From JAVBOW01 sp031550615 (GTDB taxonomy: Bacteria; Bacteroidota; Bacteroidia; Bacteroidales; Rikenellaceae), in the NCBI GenBank assembly GCA_031550615.1, contig JAVBOL010000003.1, positions 1 through 64,000 of the forward strand: DNA of 64,000 nucleotides, given 5' to 3'. Within the stretch, counting starts at the first letter, position 1. Every line of letters begins with the position of its first letter. A program made the translations under genes and the position numbers. This document shows positions 42,294 to 50,872 of the stretch, piece after piece. The notes beneath the pieces were generated by a model that saw nothing but the letters and a program-made list of their open reading frames with translations, had not been told where the DNA came from and did no database searches.

Positions 42294-43483
42294 CAGGCGA
42301 GGAGTTTAGCGGCCATCGCCGCGGCGAGGTCATCGCACGCGGCGTATTTTTCACTTGTCGGCCTTCCGTGCATCTCGACCGCCAGTGCGGGCTGTTCCCA
42401 ACCGATCTCCTCGGCCCATTTCTGCAGGTTGCGCACCCCGCCGCCGTTCCAGCTGTACGAGCCGAACAGCCCGAGTGTCTTGTTCTTGACCTGCATGTGC
42501 GCCAACTCGCGGCAGAGGGTCTCCATCGCGGGGAACATTTCGCTGTTGTAGGCGCACGACCCGAGCACCAGCCCGCGGTATTTCCAGATGTCGTTTATAA
42601 GGTATGAGATGTGGGTCTTGGACACGTCGTGCACCACTATGTCGCGCACCCCCTTTTCGGCCATCAGCATGGCGATGTGGTCGGCCATGCGCGCCGTGTT
42701 GCCGTACATCGAGGCGTAGGCGACCACGGCGCCCGGCTCCGCTTCGTAACGACTCCACTTGTCGTAGAGCTCGATAACCCTGGCGGCGGAGGCTTGCCAT
42801 ACGGGGCCGTGCAGCGAACAGATCGTGCGCACGGGCACTCCGGCCAGCTTGGCGAAAGCCTTCTGCACCATGTTGCTGTATTTACCAACAATGTTCGAGT
42901 AGTAGCGACGCATCTCGCTTTCGTAGAATTCGAAGCGGGTCTGGCTGTCGAGCACCCCTCCATTGATCGCCCCGAAAGTGCCGAAGGCGTCGGCAGAGAA
43001 GAGTACCTGCTCGGTGGACTCGTAGCTCATCATCGTTTCCGGCCAATGGACCCAGGGGGTGAAAATGAATTGCAGCTTGCTCTCGCCCAGGTCGAGCACC
43101 TCGCCGTCTTTAACCTCCAAAAGATTGGTGTGGCAGCCGTAGTAGGCTTCGAGCACCTTGAACGTCTTTGAGTTGCCGACTATCTTAACCTCGGGCCAGC
43201 GGCGCATTATCGTTTCTATCTCCCCGGCGTGGTCGAGTTCCATGTGGTTTATCACAAGGTAGTCGAGCGTCCGCCCGCCGAGGATCTCCTCGATACGCGA
43301 GAGGTAGGCCGAGTCGCTGCCGCACTCCACGGTGTCCATCAGCGCGGTCTTCCTGTCGGCTATAAGGTATGAGTTATACGAAACGCCGGCGGGCAGGGGC
43401 CAGATATTCTCGAAAAGTTGTTTGCGGCGGTCGTTCACGCCGAGCCACCATACGCGGTCGGTTATTTTAAGGCTGTGCAGCAT
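42293..43483 (-). CDS. A-type flavoprotein (flavodiiron protein, FprA-like)
   Basis: 396 aa. Metallo-beta-lactamase domain with diiron ligands 'NHMELDHAG' (His 80, Glu 82, Asp 84, His 85) and further His in 'WVHWPETMM' and 'LHGPVWQ'; C-terminal flavodoxin domain 'VVAYASMYGNTARMADHIA' binds FMN. Flavodiiron proteins reduce O2 or NO in the cytosol, protecting anaerobes. Its -7 box at 43523-43530 abuts the opposite box of the diverging DUF4294 gene. Confidence 0.95.
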   Translation of the reverse strand: MLHSLKITDRVWWLGVNDRRKQLFENIWPLPAGVSYNSYLIADRKTALMDTVECGSDSAYLSRIEEILGGRTLDYLVINHMELDHAGEIETIMRRWPEVKIVGNSKTFKVLEAYYGCHTNLLEVKDGEVLDLGESKLQFIFTPWVHWPETMMSYESTEQVLFSADAFGTFGAINGGVLDSQTRFEFYESEMRRYYSNIVGKYSNMVQKAFAKLAGVPVRTICSLHGPVWQASAARVIELYDKWSRYEAEPGAVVAYASMYGNTARMADHIAMLMAEKGVRDIVVHDVSKTHISYLINDIWKYRGLVLGSCAYNSEMFPAMETLCRELAHMQVKNKTLGLFGSYSWNGGGVRNLQKWAEEIGWEQPALAVEMHGRPTSEKYAACDDLAAAMAAKLLA

Positions 43484-43514
43484 ATTATTTTAAGATATTG
43501 AAACGTTATTTTTT

Positions 43515-43522
43515 TACTTTTG
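43515..43522 (+). promoter_or_regulatory. -7 box (TACTTTTG) for the DUF4294 gene
   Basis: Exact TAnnTTTG, 17 bases before the ATG at 43540. It lies inside the longer TTG-initiated frame, so the ATG is the better start. Confidence 0.65.
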
Positions 43523-43530
43523 CAAAGATA
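43523..43530 (-). promoter_or_regulatory. -7 box (TATCTTTG) for the flavodiiron gene
   Basis: Exact TAnnTTTG on the minus strand, directly adjoining the plus-strand box at 43515-43522, tail to tail. Confidence 0.65.
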
Positions 43531-43539
43531 TTGTTTTTT

Positions 43540-44112
43540 ATGAAGTTTTTCGCTCCGGCCCTGTTACTGCTCATTGCCCTCTGCTGTCCCGCACATGCGG
43601 CGCAGCAGGGCTATGTGTCGATAACAGAGCAGTTTTACAAGGGCGACACGATCCCCCTGGTGGAGATGTACCCCATATTCGTCAACCGCTTTAAGAAGAA
43701 AGCCGACCTGCGCCAGTACCAGCGGCTGATATACAACCTCAAGAGGGTCTACCCTATTGCCAAGCACGCCAATGCCCTGTTGCAACAGACCGAGGCCAAA
43801 ATGGAGGGGATGTCGCGCGGTGAGCAAAAGAAATACATAAAACAATTCGAGCAGGACCTCAAAACGGCCTACGAGCCCGTGCTGCGCAAGATGACCTTTT
43901 CACAGGGCAAACTGCTCATCAAACTGATCGACCGCGAAACCGACCGCACCTCATACGAGTTGGTAAAGGAGTTGCGCGGCAGCTTCAGGGCATTCTTCTG
44001 GCAGGGCATAGCGCGCATTTTCGGCGCAAACCTCAAGGACACCTACGACATGAAGGGCGAGGACGCCATCATAGAGCAACTTATTATGTACTACGAGGCT
44101 GGGCTTCTTTAG
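43540..44112 (+). CDS. Exported DUF4294 protein
   Basis: 190 aa from the ATG at 43540; a TTG at 43498 is in frame but lies upstream of the probable promoter. Signal peptide 'KFFAPALLLLIALCCPAHA'. The mature part is helical and basic: 'MYPIFVNRFKKKADLRQYQRLIYNLKRVYPIAKHANALLQQTEAKM' and 'RKMTFSQGKLLIKLIDRETDRTSYELVKELRGSFRAFFWQGIARIFGANLK' match the Bacteroidota family DUF4294. Function unknown; periplasmic. It ends overlapping the PAP2-like gene by 4 bases, tail to tail. Confidence 0.88.
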   Translation: MKFFAPALLLLIALCCPAHAAQQGYVSITEQFYKGDTIPLVEMYPIFVNRFKKKADLRQYQRLIYNLKRVYPIAKHANALLQQTEAKMEGMSRGEQKKYIKQFEQDLKTAYEPVLRKMTFSQGKLLIKLIDRETDRTSYELVKELRGSFRAFFWQGIARIFGANLKDTYDMKGEDAIIEQLIMYYEAGLL

Positions 44113-44714
44113 ACCAGTATCGCGATAGCCGTGACTATAAGCCCGTTAAGAAATCCGGCAGCCACCTGCGCGGGGGTGTGGCTTCCCAGGTAGAGGCGTG
44201 CCGAGCCTACTGCGCCGGCGAGAATTATCGCTCCGCACAACCACCAGAAAAGGTTACCGAATCCGGCGTAATCGACCAGCGCAAGCATGGCCACCATGCC
44301 CCCGGCGCCGGTCATGTGTATGCTTATCTTCCACCATCGGTTTACCGCCAGCGCCACCACCGAGCACCCCGCGGCGCCCCACAACAGCCTGACGACGAGG
44401 AAAGTCAACGGGGAAGAGCCTATAATATACGCGCATATCGCACAGCACAGCGCATAGGACGCGATAGGCAGACTGCGCCCATCGCGCTCTTCGAGCATGA
44501 CGCTATGTATCATCCCGAGGCTGCGCATCGAAAGGATCGACAGGCATGGTATGAGGGCCGTTATCATGAACACCAGCGCGGCGTAGTACCATTTGACCGA
44601 CAGGGGCATGAACGCGATGACCGTGTCGCCCCACAACAACAGCAACGTCACATAGAACGGCACGAGCAGCGGCAGCATCGCCGCGGATAATATCCTGCAA
44701 ACCCTCTCCATCAC
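44109..44714 (-). CDS. PAP2-superfamily-like membrane protein
   Basis: 201 aa with about six transmembrane helices. The end 'SARLYLGSHTPAQVAAGFLNG' resembles the third PAP2 motif (S-R-x5-H-x3-D), but the Asp position is Gln; 'ISIHMTGAGGM' stands where PSGH would be. So it belongs to the fold but catalysis is uncertain; relatives in Bacteroidota share the HTPxQ form. Its start overlaps the era stop (ATGA), indicating cotranscription. Confidence 0.75.
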   Translation of the reverse strand: MMERVCRILSAAMLPLLVPFYVTLLLLWGDTVIAFMPLSVKWYYAALVFMITALIPCLSILSMRSLGMIHSVMLEERDGRSLPIASYALCCAICAYIIGSSPLTFLVVRLLWGAAGCSVVALAVNRWWKISIHMTGAGGMVAMLALVDYAGFGNLFWWLCGAIILAGAVGSARLYLGSHTPAQVAAGFLNGLIVTAIAILV

Positions 44715-45589
44715 TCTTTATATCCGAAGCTGCGCAGCAGACGGTCGTCGTTGCGCCAATTATCGTTTACCTTTACATGCATCTGCAGGAAGACCTTTTT
44801 GCCGAGAAAAGTTTCCATCTCCAGGCGCGCCTGTGTGCCGACCTTTTTGAGCATCGAGCCCTGGTGGCCGATAATTATACCCTTCTGCGACTGGCGCGCC
44901 ACGTGTATCGTGGCGGCTATGCGGTCTATCGCTGGCTCTTCCTGGTACTCGTCTATGGTTATTTCGACACAGTACGGGATCTCCTTGTCGTAGTTCAGCA
45001 GGATCTTTTCGCGGATTATCTCCGAGGCGAAAAAGCGCAGGGTCTTGTCCGTTAGCGTGTCCTTGGGATAGTAGGCCGGCCCCTCGGGCAGGTAACCCAG
45101 GATCAGGTCGAAAACCCCGCCCACATTGAAACTCTCCTTGGCCGACACCGGCACCACCTCGGCGGCGGGCAACAGCAGTTTCCACCTTTCGACCAGCATT
45201 TCGAGCTCTTCGGGGGTTGTCAGATCGATCTTGTTTATCACAAGGATCGTGCGCACTCCGCTGCGGTTGATGCGTTCGATATATTCGGGCGATCCGGCGT
45301 CCTCCTGCGTGTCGGTGACATAAAGCAGCACGTCGGCGTCCTGCACCGCCCCCTGCACGAAGTGCATCATCTGCTCGTGGAGCTTGTAATTCGGCTTGAG
45401 GATGCCCGGCGTGTCGGAGTAGACGATCTGGAAATCCTCGCCGTCCACTATGCCCATTATGCGGTGGCGCGTGGTCTGCGCCTTTGACGTTATTATCGAA
45501 AGACGTTCGCCGACAAGGGCGTTCATCAGGGTCGACTTTCCTACGTTGGGATTGCCGATTATGTTTACAAAACCTGCGCGGTGCGCCAT
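44711..45589 (-). CDS. era: GTPase Era
   Basis: 292 aa. G1 'GNPNVGKST' (12-20), G2/switch 'AQTTRHRIMG', G3 'DTPGI', G4 'NKID', G5 'VSAKE', then a KH domain ('ETFLGKKVFLQMHVKVNDNWR') that binds the 3' end of 16S rRNA. Era assists small-subunit assembly. It diverges from obgE, another ribosome GTPase, with a -7 box for each. Confidence 0.96.
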   Translation of the reverse strand: MAHRAGFVNIIGNPNVGKSTLMNALVGERLSIITSKAQTTRHRIMGIVDGEDFQIVYSDTPGILKPNYKLHEQMMHFVQGAVQDADVLLYVTDTQEDAGSPEYIERINRSGVRTILVINKIDLTTPEELEMLVERWKLLLPAAEVVPVSAKESFNVGGVFDLILGYLPEGPAYYPKDTLTDKTLRFFASEIIREKILLNYDKEIPYCVEITIDEYQEEPAIDRIAATIHVARQSQKGIIIGHQGSMLKKVGTQARLEMETFLGKKVFLQMHVKVNDNWRNDDRLLRSFGYKE

Positions 45590-45609
45590 ATCTTAGTCAA
45601 ATATTTCGG

Positions 45610-45617
45610 CAAAGGTA
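45610..45617 (-). promoter_or_regulatory. era -7 box (TACCTTTG)
   Basis: Exact TAnnTTTG on the minus strand, 20 bases before the era ATG. Confidence 0.6.
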
Positions 45618-45637
45618 CTATTTTTGGCAATAACGGC

Positions 45638-45645
45638 TATCTTTG
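45638..45645 (+). promoter_or_regulatory. obgE -7 box (TATCTTTG)
   Basis: Exact TAnnTTTG, 19 bases before the ATG at 45665; lies within the upstream extension of the frame and supports the inner start. Confidence 0.65.
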
Positions 45646-45664
45646 CAGCCATAAAAGAAGCAAG

Positions 45665-46657
45665 ATGGCCCAGTCGAATTTCGTAGACTACGTAAAAATA
45701 TTCTGTCGCTCGGGTGCGGGCGGAAAAGGCTCGTCGCACTTCCGCCGCGAGAAATTCGTCGCTTTCGGGGGACCGGACGGCGGCGACGGCGGACGCGGGG
45801 GCGACATAATACTGGTCGGCAACGCCCAGTACTGGACCCTGCTGCACCTGAAGTACCAGCGCCACCTGTTCGCCCAGGACGGCGAGTCGGGCTCGGGAGC
45901 GCGCTGCCACGGCAAAGACGCCGAGGATATCATCGTGCAGGTGCCGCTGGGCACCGTGGCCCGCGACGCCGAGACGGGCGAGATGGTGTGCGAGGTGACC
46001 GCGGACGGTGAGCGTGCGACCCTGCTCAAGGGTGGGCGCGGAGGGCTGGGCAACTGGCATTTCAAAACCTCCACCAACCAGGCGCCGCGCTATTCGCAGC
46101 CGGGCGAGGAGGGGCTCGAAGGGGCGTTCATCCTCGAACTGAAGATATTGGCGGACGTGGGCCTGGTGGGTTTCCCCAATGCGGGCAAATCGACCCTGCT
46201 GTCGGTCGTTTCAGCCGCCAAGCCCGAGATCGCCGACTATCCCTTCACCACCCTTGAGCCCAACCTGGGCATCGTGGGTTACCGCGACCACCGCTCTTTC
46301 GTGATGGCCGACATTCCGGGCATCATCGAGGGCGCGCACGAAGGACGCGGCATAGGCACGCGTTTTCTGCGCCACATCGAGCGCAACTCGGTGCTGCTGT
46401 TCATGGTTTCCGCCGACACACTGGACGTTAAGGCCGATTACGAGGTGCTGCTGGGCGAACTGCGTGAGTACAACCCCGAGCTGCTCGACAAGCCCCGCGT
46501 GCTGGCCATCACCAAATGCGATATGATGGACCAGGAGATGATCTCCCAGATGGGCGACGAATTGCCCGAAGGCATCCCCTCGGTGTTCATCTCGTCAGTT
46601 ACCGGCTACAACATCGACCACCTGAAGGATATGCTCTGGTCGGCGATCAACTCCTAA
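45665..46657 (+). CDS. obgE: GTPase Obg/CgtA
   Basis: 330 aa from the ATG at 45665 ('MAQSNFVDYVKIFCRSGAGGKGSSHFRREKFV'). The Gly-rich Obg fold spans ~1-158 ('GGPDGGDGGRGGDIILV'), followed by the G domain: G1 'GFPNAGKST', G3 'DIPGIIEGAHEGRGIGTRFLRH', G4 'TKCD'. It acts in large-subunit assembly and stringent control. It lacks a long C-terminal extension. The stop overlaps that of glgB by 4 bases. Confidence 0.96.
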   Translation: MAQSNFVDYVKIFCRSGAGGKGSSHFRREKFVAFGGPDGGDGGRGGDIILVGNAQYWTLLHLKYQRHLFAQDGESGSGARCHGKDAEDIIVQVPLGTVARDAETGEMVCEVTADGERATLLKGGRGGLGNWHFKTSTNQAPRYSQPGEEGLEGAFILELKILADVGLVGFPNAGKSTLLSVVSAAKPEIADYPFTTLEPNLGIVGYRDHRSFVMADIPGIIEGAHEGRGIGTRFLRHIERNSVLLFMVSADTLDVKADYEVLLGELREYNPELLDKPRVLAITKCDMMDQEMISQMGDELPEGIPSVFISSVTGYNIDHLKDMLWSAINS

Positions 46658-48684
46658 TCGGCAAGATCATAGACTGTCGCGGTGCGGCAGATACCGTATA
46701 CTTTCATGAAATGGGAGATCGTCCCGTCCGGATTTTCAACAGGGAAACTGAAATGTTCGGCAGACGCATCCTCTCGCCCCGCACCTCCGAACTCAATGCC
46801 GTCGGTCGATAACGAGGACTTATATTTGCCTGGCACCGGTACGGGTATCACATAATCGGGCATGCTGAATGACGCGTGCCAGTTAAAGACGAAAACCTTG
46901 GTGCCGTGGCAGAAAACTATCGTTTTGGCATCCTCGTCTATCTTCAGCAGCCACGGGTACCCGTCGGCAAGGATACCGTTGCGGCGCACAAAGCCGACCA
47001 TCGACCTGTCGAAAGCCTCTAAATCGGCGAAGCGCAGTTCACGGTCCAAAGCAAGGCTCCATTGGCGGCGGGCGTGCTTATAGCTCCAACGGTTGCCCTC
47101 GCGCGGGAAATCGATCCATTCTGGATGTCCGAATTCGTTACCCATGAAGGCCAGCCAGCCCTGCCCGCCGGTAGATATCGTGAACAGGCGGATCATCTTG
47201 TGCAACGCCATGCCGCGGTCGACGACCATGCTCTGCGAGGTGCGGTCCATCGACGTGTACATCTCCTTGTCCATCAGGCGGAAGGCCAGCGTCTTATCGC
47301 CCACCAGCGCCTGGTCGTGCGACTCGGCGTAGGCTATGGTCTTCACGCCGGGCAGACGGTCGGTCATCATGCGCCACATCTCGCCCATCGACCATTGCTC
47401 GTCGCGCTGCTCTTTGAGTATCTTTATCCAGTAATCGGGCAACGCCATGCCCAGGCGGTAGTCGAAGCCGTTGCCGCCGTCCCCTACGGGGAAGCACATG
47501 CCGGGCATGCCGCTCACATCCTCGGCGATGGTCAGAACTCCGGGGCGCAGCTCGTGCAGCATGCGGTTGGCCAGCTTCAGGTAGACCAGCGCGTCGCGGT
47601 TGACATTCTCGTTGAAGTAGTCGTCGCGCCCCAGGAAGTCCATAAACCCGTGGTTGTAGAAACACATCGAAGTGACCCCGTCGAAACGGAAGCCGTCGAA
47701 ATGGAACTCTTCGAGCCAGAACTTGCAGTTGGACAGCAAAAAGTGGCGCACCTCTGGACGCCCGTAATCGAACAGTTTGGAATCCCAGTGCGGATGGTTG
47801 CCGGCCTCGCCGGGGGGCGAGTAGAGCGCCCCGCTGCCATCCATGTCGTTAAGGCCCTCGTTGATATTTTTGACGTAATGCGAGTGCACGATGTCCATTA
47901 TCACCGCCAGGCCAAGTTCGTGGGCGCGGCGGATAAGTTTTTTCAGCTCCTCGGGTGTGCCGAAGCGTGAGGAAACCGCGAAGAAATTCGACACGTGGTA
48001 GCCGAAACTGCCGTAATAGGGGTGCTCGGCAATGCCCATAAGCTGCACGGCGGTGTATCCCAGGCGTTTGACGCGCGGCAGGACATATTCGGTGAATTCG
48101 GCGAAAGACCCCACCTCCTCGCGTTCGGTGGCCATGCCCACGTGGCATTCATATATAAGGAGTTGCCCCACCGGCAGGATCACGGGCTTATCGCCGTCCC
48201 AGTCGAAGGGCTCGGGGGCCCAGAATTGCGCGGTGAAATTTTTGGTCTGCTCGTCCTGTTCGACGCGGCGGGCGTATGCTGGGATGCGTTCGCGCCACGA
48301 TCCGTCTGCGCCATGTACCAGCAACTTGACCAACGAGCGGTGGACCAGCTTATCGGCGAACAGCTCATCGGCCAGGAATATGCCCCACACCCCGTCGGCA
48401 TCCTTTTTCAGGCGCAACTCCGTGCGTTGCCAACCGTTGAAATCGCCCATCAGGTAGACGTCCCTGGCACCGGGCAGCCATTCACGGAACCACCATCCGC
48501 GTTGCCTCTCGTCGCGCTGAAAACCGTAATAGCGGTAGCCGTTGGCGAAATCCGCCAGGCCCACCCCACCTTGCTCGATCCCGGCGAGGGCCTCAAGGTA
48601 AAGTTGGTGGCGGTATGCGATCTCACCCTCACTGGGTACGAGCCAGGGGTCGGCATCTATCATTGCAAGTCGGCGGCTGTTCAT
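46654..48684 (-). CDS. glgB: 1,4-alpha-glucan branching enzyme
   Basis: 676 aa, eukaryote-like GH13_8 layout. N-terminal CBM48 ('FREWLPGARDVYLMGDFNGWQR'), catalytic barrel with 'DIVHSHYVKN', 'GFRFDGVTSM' (nucleophile Asp), 'TIAEDVSGMPG' (acid/base Glu), 'YAESHDQALVGDKT' (Asp), and a C-terminal beta domain. It makes alpha-1,6 branches in glycogen. Other glycogen genes are not in the window. Confidence 0.95.
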   Translation of the reverse strand: MNSRRLAMIDADPWLVPSEGEIAYRHQLYLEALAGIEQGGVGLADFANGYRYYGFQRDERQRGWWFREWLPGARDVYLMGDFNGWQRTELRLKKDADGVWGIFLADELFADKLVHRSLVKLLVHGADGSWRERIPAYARRVEQDEQTKNFTAQFWAPEPFDWDGDKPVILPVGQLLIYECHVGMATEREEVGSFAEFTEYVLPRVKRLGYTAVQLMGIAEHPYYGSFGYHVSNFFAVSSRFGTPEELKKLIRRAHELGLAVIMDIVHSHYVKNINEGLNDMDGSGALYSPPGEAGNHPHWDSKLFDYGRPEVRHFLLSNCKFWLEEFHFDGFRFDGVTSMCFYNHGFMDFLGRDDYFNENVNRDALVYLKLANRMLHELRPGVLTIAEDVSGMPGMCFPVGDGGNGFDYRLGMALPDYWIKILKEQRDEQWSMGEMWRMMTDRLPGVKTIAYAESHDQALVGDKTLAFRLMDKEMYTSMDRTSQSMVVDRGMALHKMIRLFTISTGGQGWLAFMGNEFGHPEWIDFPREGNRWSYKHARRQWSLALDRELRFADLEAFDRSMVGFVRRNGILADGYPWLLKIDEDAKTIVFCHGTKVFVFNWHASFSMPDYVIPVPVPGKYKSSLSTDGIEFGGAGREDASAEHFSFPVENPDGTISHFMKVYGICRTATVYDLAD

Positions 48685-48710
48685 GGCGTCCTTTTGTTTT
48701 TCGAAAGTTA

Positions 48711-48718
48711 CAAAATTA
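48711..48718 (-). promoter_or_regulatory. glgB -7 box (TAATTTTG)
   Basis: Exact TAnnTTTG on the minus strand, 26 bases before the glgB ATG. Confidence 0.55.
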
Positions 48719-48721
48719 TTC

Positions 48722-48729
48722 TATATTTG
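48722..48729 (+). promoter_or_regulatory. -7 box (TATATTTG) for the POT transporter
   Basis: Exact TAnnTTTG, 32 bases before the ATG at 48762, with a TTCG at 48700-48703 in the -33 region. Confidence 0.6.
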
Positions 48730-48761
48730 CATCAAACAAAATCCAACTTAACCTAAAATCT

Positions 48762-50735
48762 ATGTTTAAAGAACATCCTAAAGGTTTGTTAGTGCTCGCG
48801 CTGACGAATATGGGCGAACGCTTCGGCTATTACACCATGCTCGCCATCCTGGCGCTTTACATGCAGGCTAAATTCGGACTCTCTTCTGCGGCCACATCGG
48901 CGGCTTACGGCACATTCCTGGCAATGGTCTACTTCCTGCCCCTGTTCGGCGGTTTCGTGGCAGACAAGGTGCTGGGCTACGGCCGCACGATCCTGCTCGG
49001 TATCATCGTCATGTTCTCGGGCTACCTGCTCCTGGCACTACCCACCGAGGCCAACATGGCCGGCAAGATCATGATGTTCTGCGCGCTGGCGCTCATCTCG
49101 CTCGGCACGGGTTTCTTCAAGGGCAACCTCCAGGCGCTGGTCGGAAACCTCTATGAGTCCGACATATACAAGGGCAAGCGCGACATAGCGTTCTCGATCT
49201 TCTACATGTTCATCAACATCGGTGCGTTCTTCGCCCCGAGCGTGGCCAACACCATTAACAACACCTTCCTGGCCAAGGAAAACTTCACCTACGACGCCGC
49301 GATAGCCAAGAGCTACGTAGCGCTCAACGACCGCCTGGTAGACAAAGAGGCTTTCATAAACGAGGTTTACGCCATGCACCCCGGCAAAGAGCACAACGAC
49401 GAGCTGGTGCGCAAAGAGAAAAAGCGCCAGGGCGTGATGTTCGAATCCGACCGCGAGAGCAACCTGTTCCGCCTGAAGGCAGCCGGACTGATGCAGCTCA
49501 CCCAGGCCGGAGCGATCACCGACCCCGCAATGGCTGTGACAACGGGCGAATATGCCCTTCTGGACAGCCGCAACCCCAACGACCGCCCCGTTATCGACCT
49601 TATCAAAGAGCGTATCTCAGCTATCCAGGTGACCGATCCCGCCCTGTACGGCGATCAGGCCGACCCCGCGAAATTCGCCACCAACTTCGGCGAGAATTAC
49701 GTCAACAAGGCGCTCATCAAGTCATATAACCTCGCATTCGGCGTGGCTTGCCTGAGCCTTATAATCTCGGTGCTTATATTCCTGCTGTTCCGCCGCACGT
49801 GGAAGGCGGTAGACAAGACCCACAAGCAACAGATACAGGCCGCGGCAAAGGGCGAGGCCGAGAACGTGGTCACGCTCACCGCGCACGAGGTGCGTGAGCG
49901 CATGATCGCCCTGGGGCTCGTGTTCTGCGTGGTGATATTCTTCTGGATGTCATTCCACCAGAATGGCCTCTGCATGACCTTCTTCGCCCGCGACTACACG
50001 ACAAGCTCGATCACCCCGGTGCATAACATGGCCTTCTCGCTGCTCGGGCTGCTGCCCTTCATTGTGGTCATGTACGGCATCTACATGGCGACCATGGGCC
50101 TGTTCGGTGCGCAGCGCAAACCCACCTCAGGTATCGTAGTGGCGTTGGTCGGCATCGCCGGAATGATTGCTTACTATATGCTCGACGTGCAAGCCGCCGC
50201 CGACACGATGGTGAAGATCACCCCGCAAATATTCCAGCAGTTCAACCCGCTGTTCATCGTGGTGCTCACCCCGCTTGCGGTGGCGCTCTTCTCGGCGCTG
50301 GCCAAGCGCAACCGTGAACCGTCGGCACCCCGCAAGATCGGCTACGGCATGCTAATCGCCGCTCTGGGTTTCGTTATCCTTATGGTGGCGTCGATGGGCC
50401 TTCCCGCACCCGCCTCGCTGGACGGCATCTCGGACACCCTCGTGTCGCCCAACTGGCTCATTTCGAGTTACCTGGTATTGACGATGGCCGAGCTGTTCCT
50501 CAGCCCGATGGGCCTGTCGTTCGTGGCCAAAGTTGCGCCTCCCCAATATAAAGGCATGATGCAGGGCGGCTGGCTGGCGGCTACCGCAATAGGCAACCTG
50601 CTCGTCGGAGTGATGGGCATATTCTGGGAAAAACTGGCGCTGTATGCATTCTGGGGCATCCTGGTGCTCTGCTGTCTGCTCTCCGCCGCTTTCCTGTTCT
50701 CGGTAATGAAACGCCTCGAAAAGGCTACCGCATAA
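48762..50735 (+). CDS. Proton-dependent oligopeptide (POT/PTR) transporter
   Basis: 657 aa from the ATG at 48762 ('MFKEHPKGLLVLALTNMGERFGYYTMLAILALYM'); the 49 in-frame codons before it cover the promoter. The E-R-F-x-Y-Y proton-coupling motif and 'GFFKGNLQALVGNLYE' are POT hallmarks. About 12-14 transmembrane helices, with a long charged insertion (~170-340) between helices that is common in Bacteroidota members. It imports di- and tripeptides across the inner membrane. Confidence 0.94.
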   Translation: MFKEHPKGLLVLALTNMGERFGYYTMLAILALYMQAKFGLSSAATSAAYGTFLAMVYFLPLFGGFVADKVLGYGRTILLGIIVMFSGYLLLALPTEANMAGKIMMFCALALISLGTGFFKGNLQALVGNLYESDIYKGKRDIAFSIFYMFINIGAFFAPSVANTINNTFLAKENFTYDAAIAKSYVALNDRLVDKEAFINEVYAMHPGKEHNDELVRKEKKRQGVMFESDRESNLFRLKAAGLMQLTQAGAITDPAMAVTTGEYALLDSRNPNDRPVIDLIKERISAIQVTDPALYGDQADPAKFATNFGENYVNKALIKSYNLAFGVACLSLIISVLIFLLFRRTWKAVDKTHKQQIQAAAKGEAENVVTLTAHEVRERMIALGLVFCVVIFFWMSFHQNGLCMTFFARDYTTSSITPVHNMAFSLLGLLPFIVVMYGIYMATMGLFGAQRKPTSGIVVALVGIAGMIAYYMLDVQAAADTMVKITPQIFQQFNPLFIVVLTPLAVALFSALAKRNREPSAPRKIGYGMLIAALGFVILMVASMGLPAPASLDGISDTLVSPNWLISSYLVLTMAELFLSPMGLSFVAKVAPPQYKGMMQGGWLAATAIGNLLVGVMGIFWEKLALYAFWGILVLCCLLSAAFLFSVMKRLEKATA

Positions 50736-50751
50736 TTTTTATATCTATGTC

Positions 50752-50790
50752 GAAGGCCGGCAGGTGAAATACGTGCCGGCCTTCTTTTTA
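50752..50790 (+). terminator. Terminator of the POT transporter gene
   Basis: 11-bp perfect GC-rich stem (50752-50762 with 50774-50784), 11-base loop, then a T-run. Confidence 0.88.
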
Positions 50791-50819
50791 AAATACGCTG
50801 TTTTTTCAGATAAATTGCT

Positions 50820-50827
50820 TATATTTG
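50820..50827 (+). promoter_or_regulatory. -7 box (TATATTTG) for the surface lipoprotein
   Basis: Exact TAnnTTTG, 45 bases before the ATG at 50873. Confidence 0.55.
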
Positions 50828-50872
50828 TATTAACCACTATATTTTCTTCCTTAAACTATAATCTGCATAATC

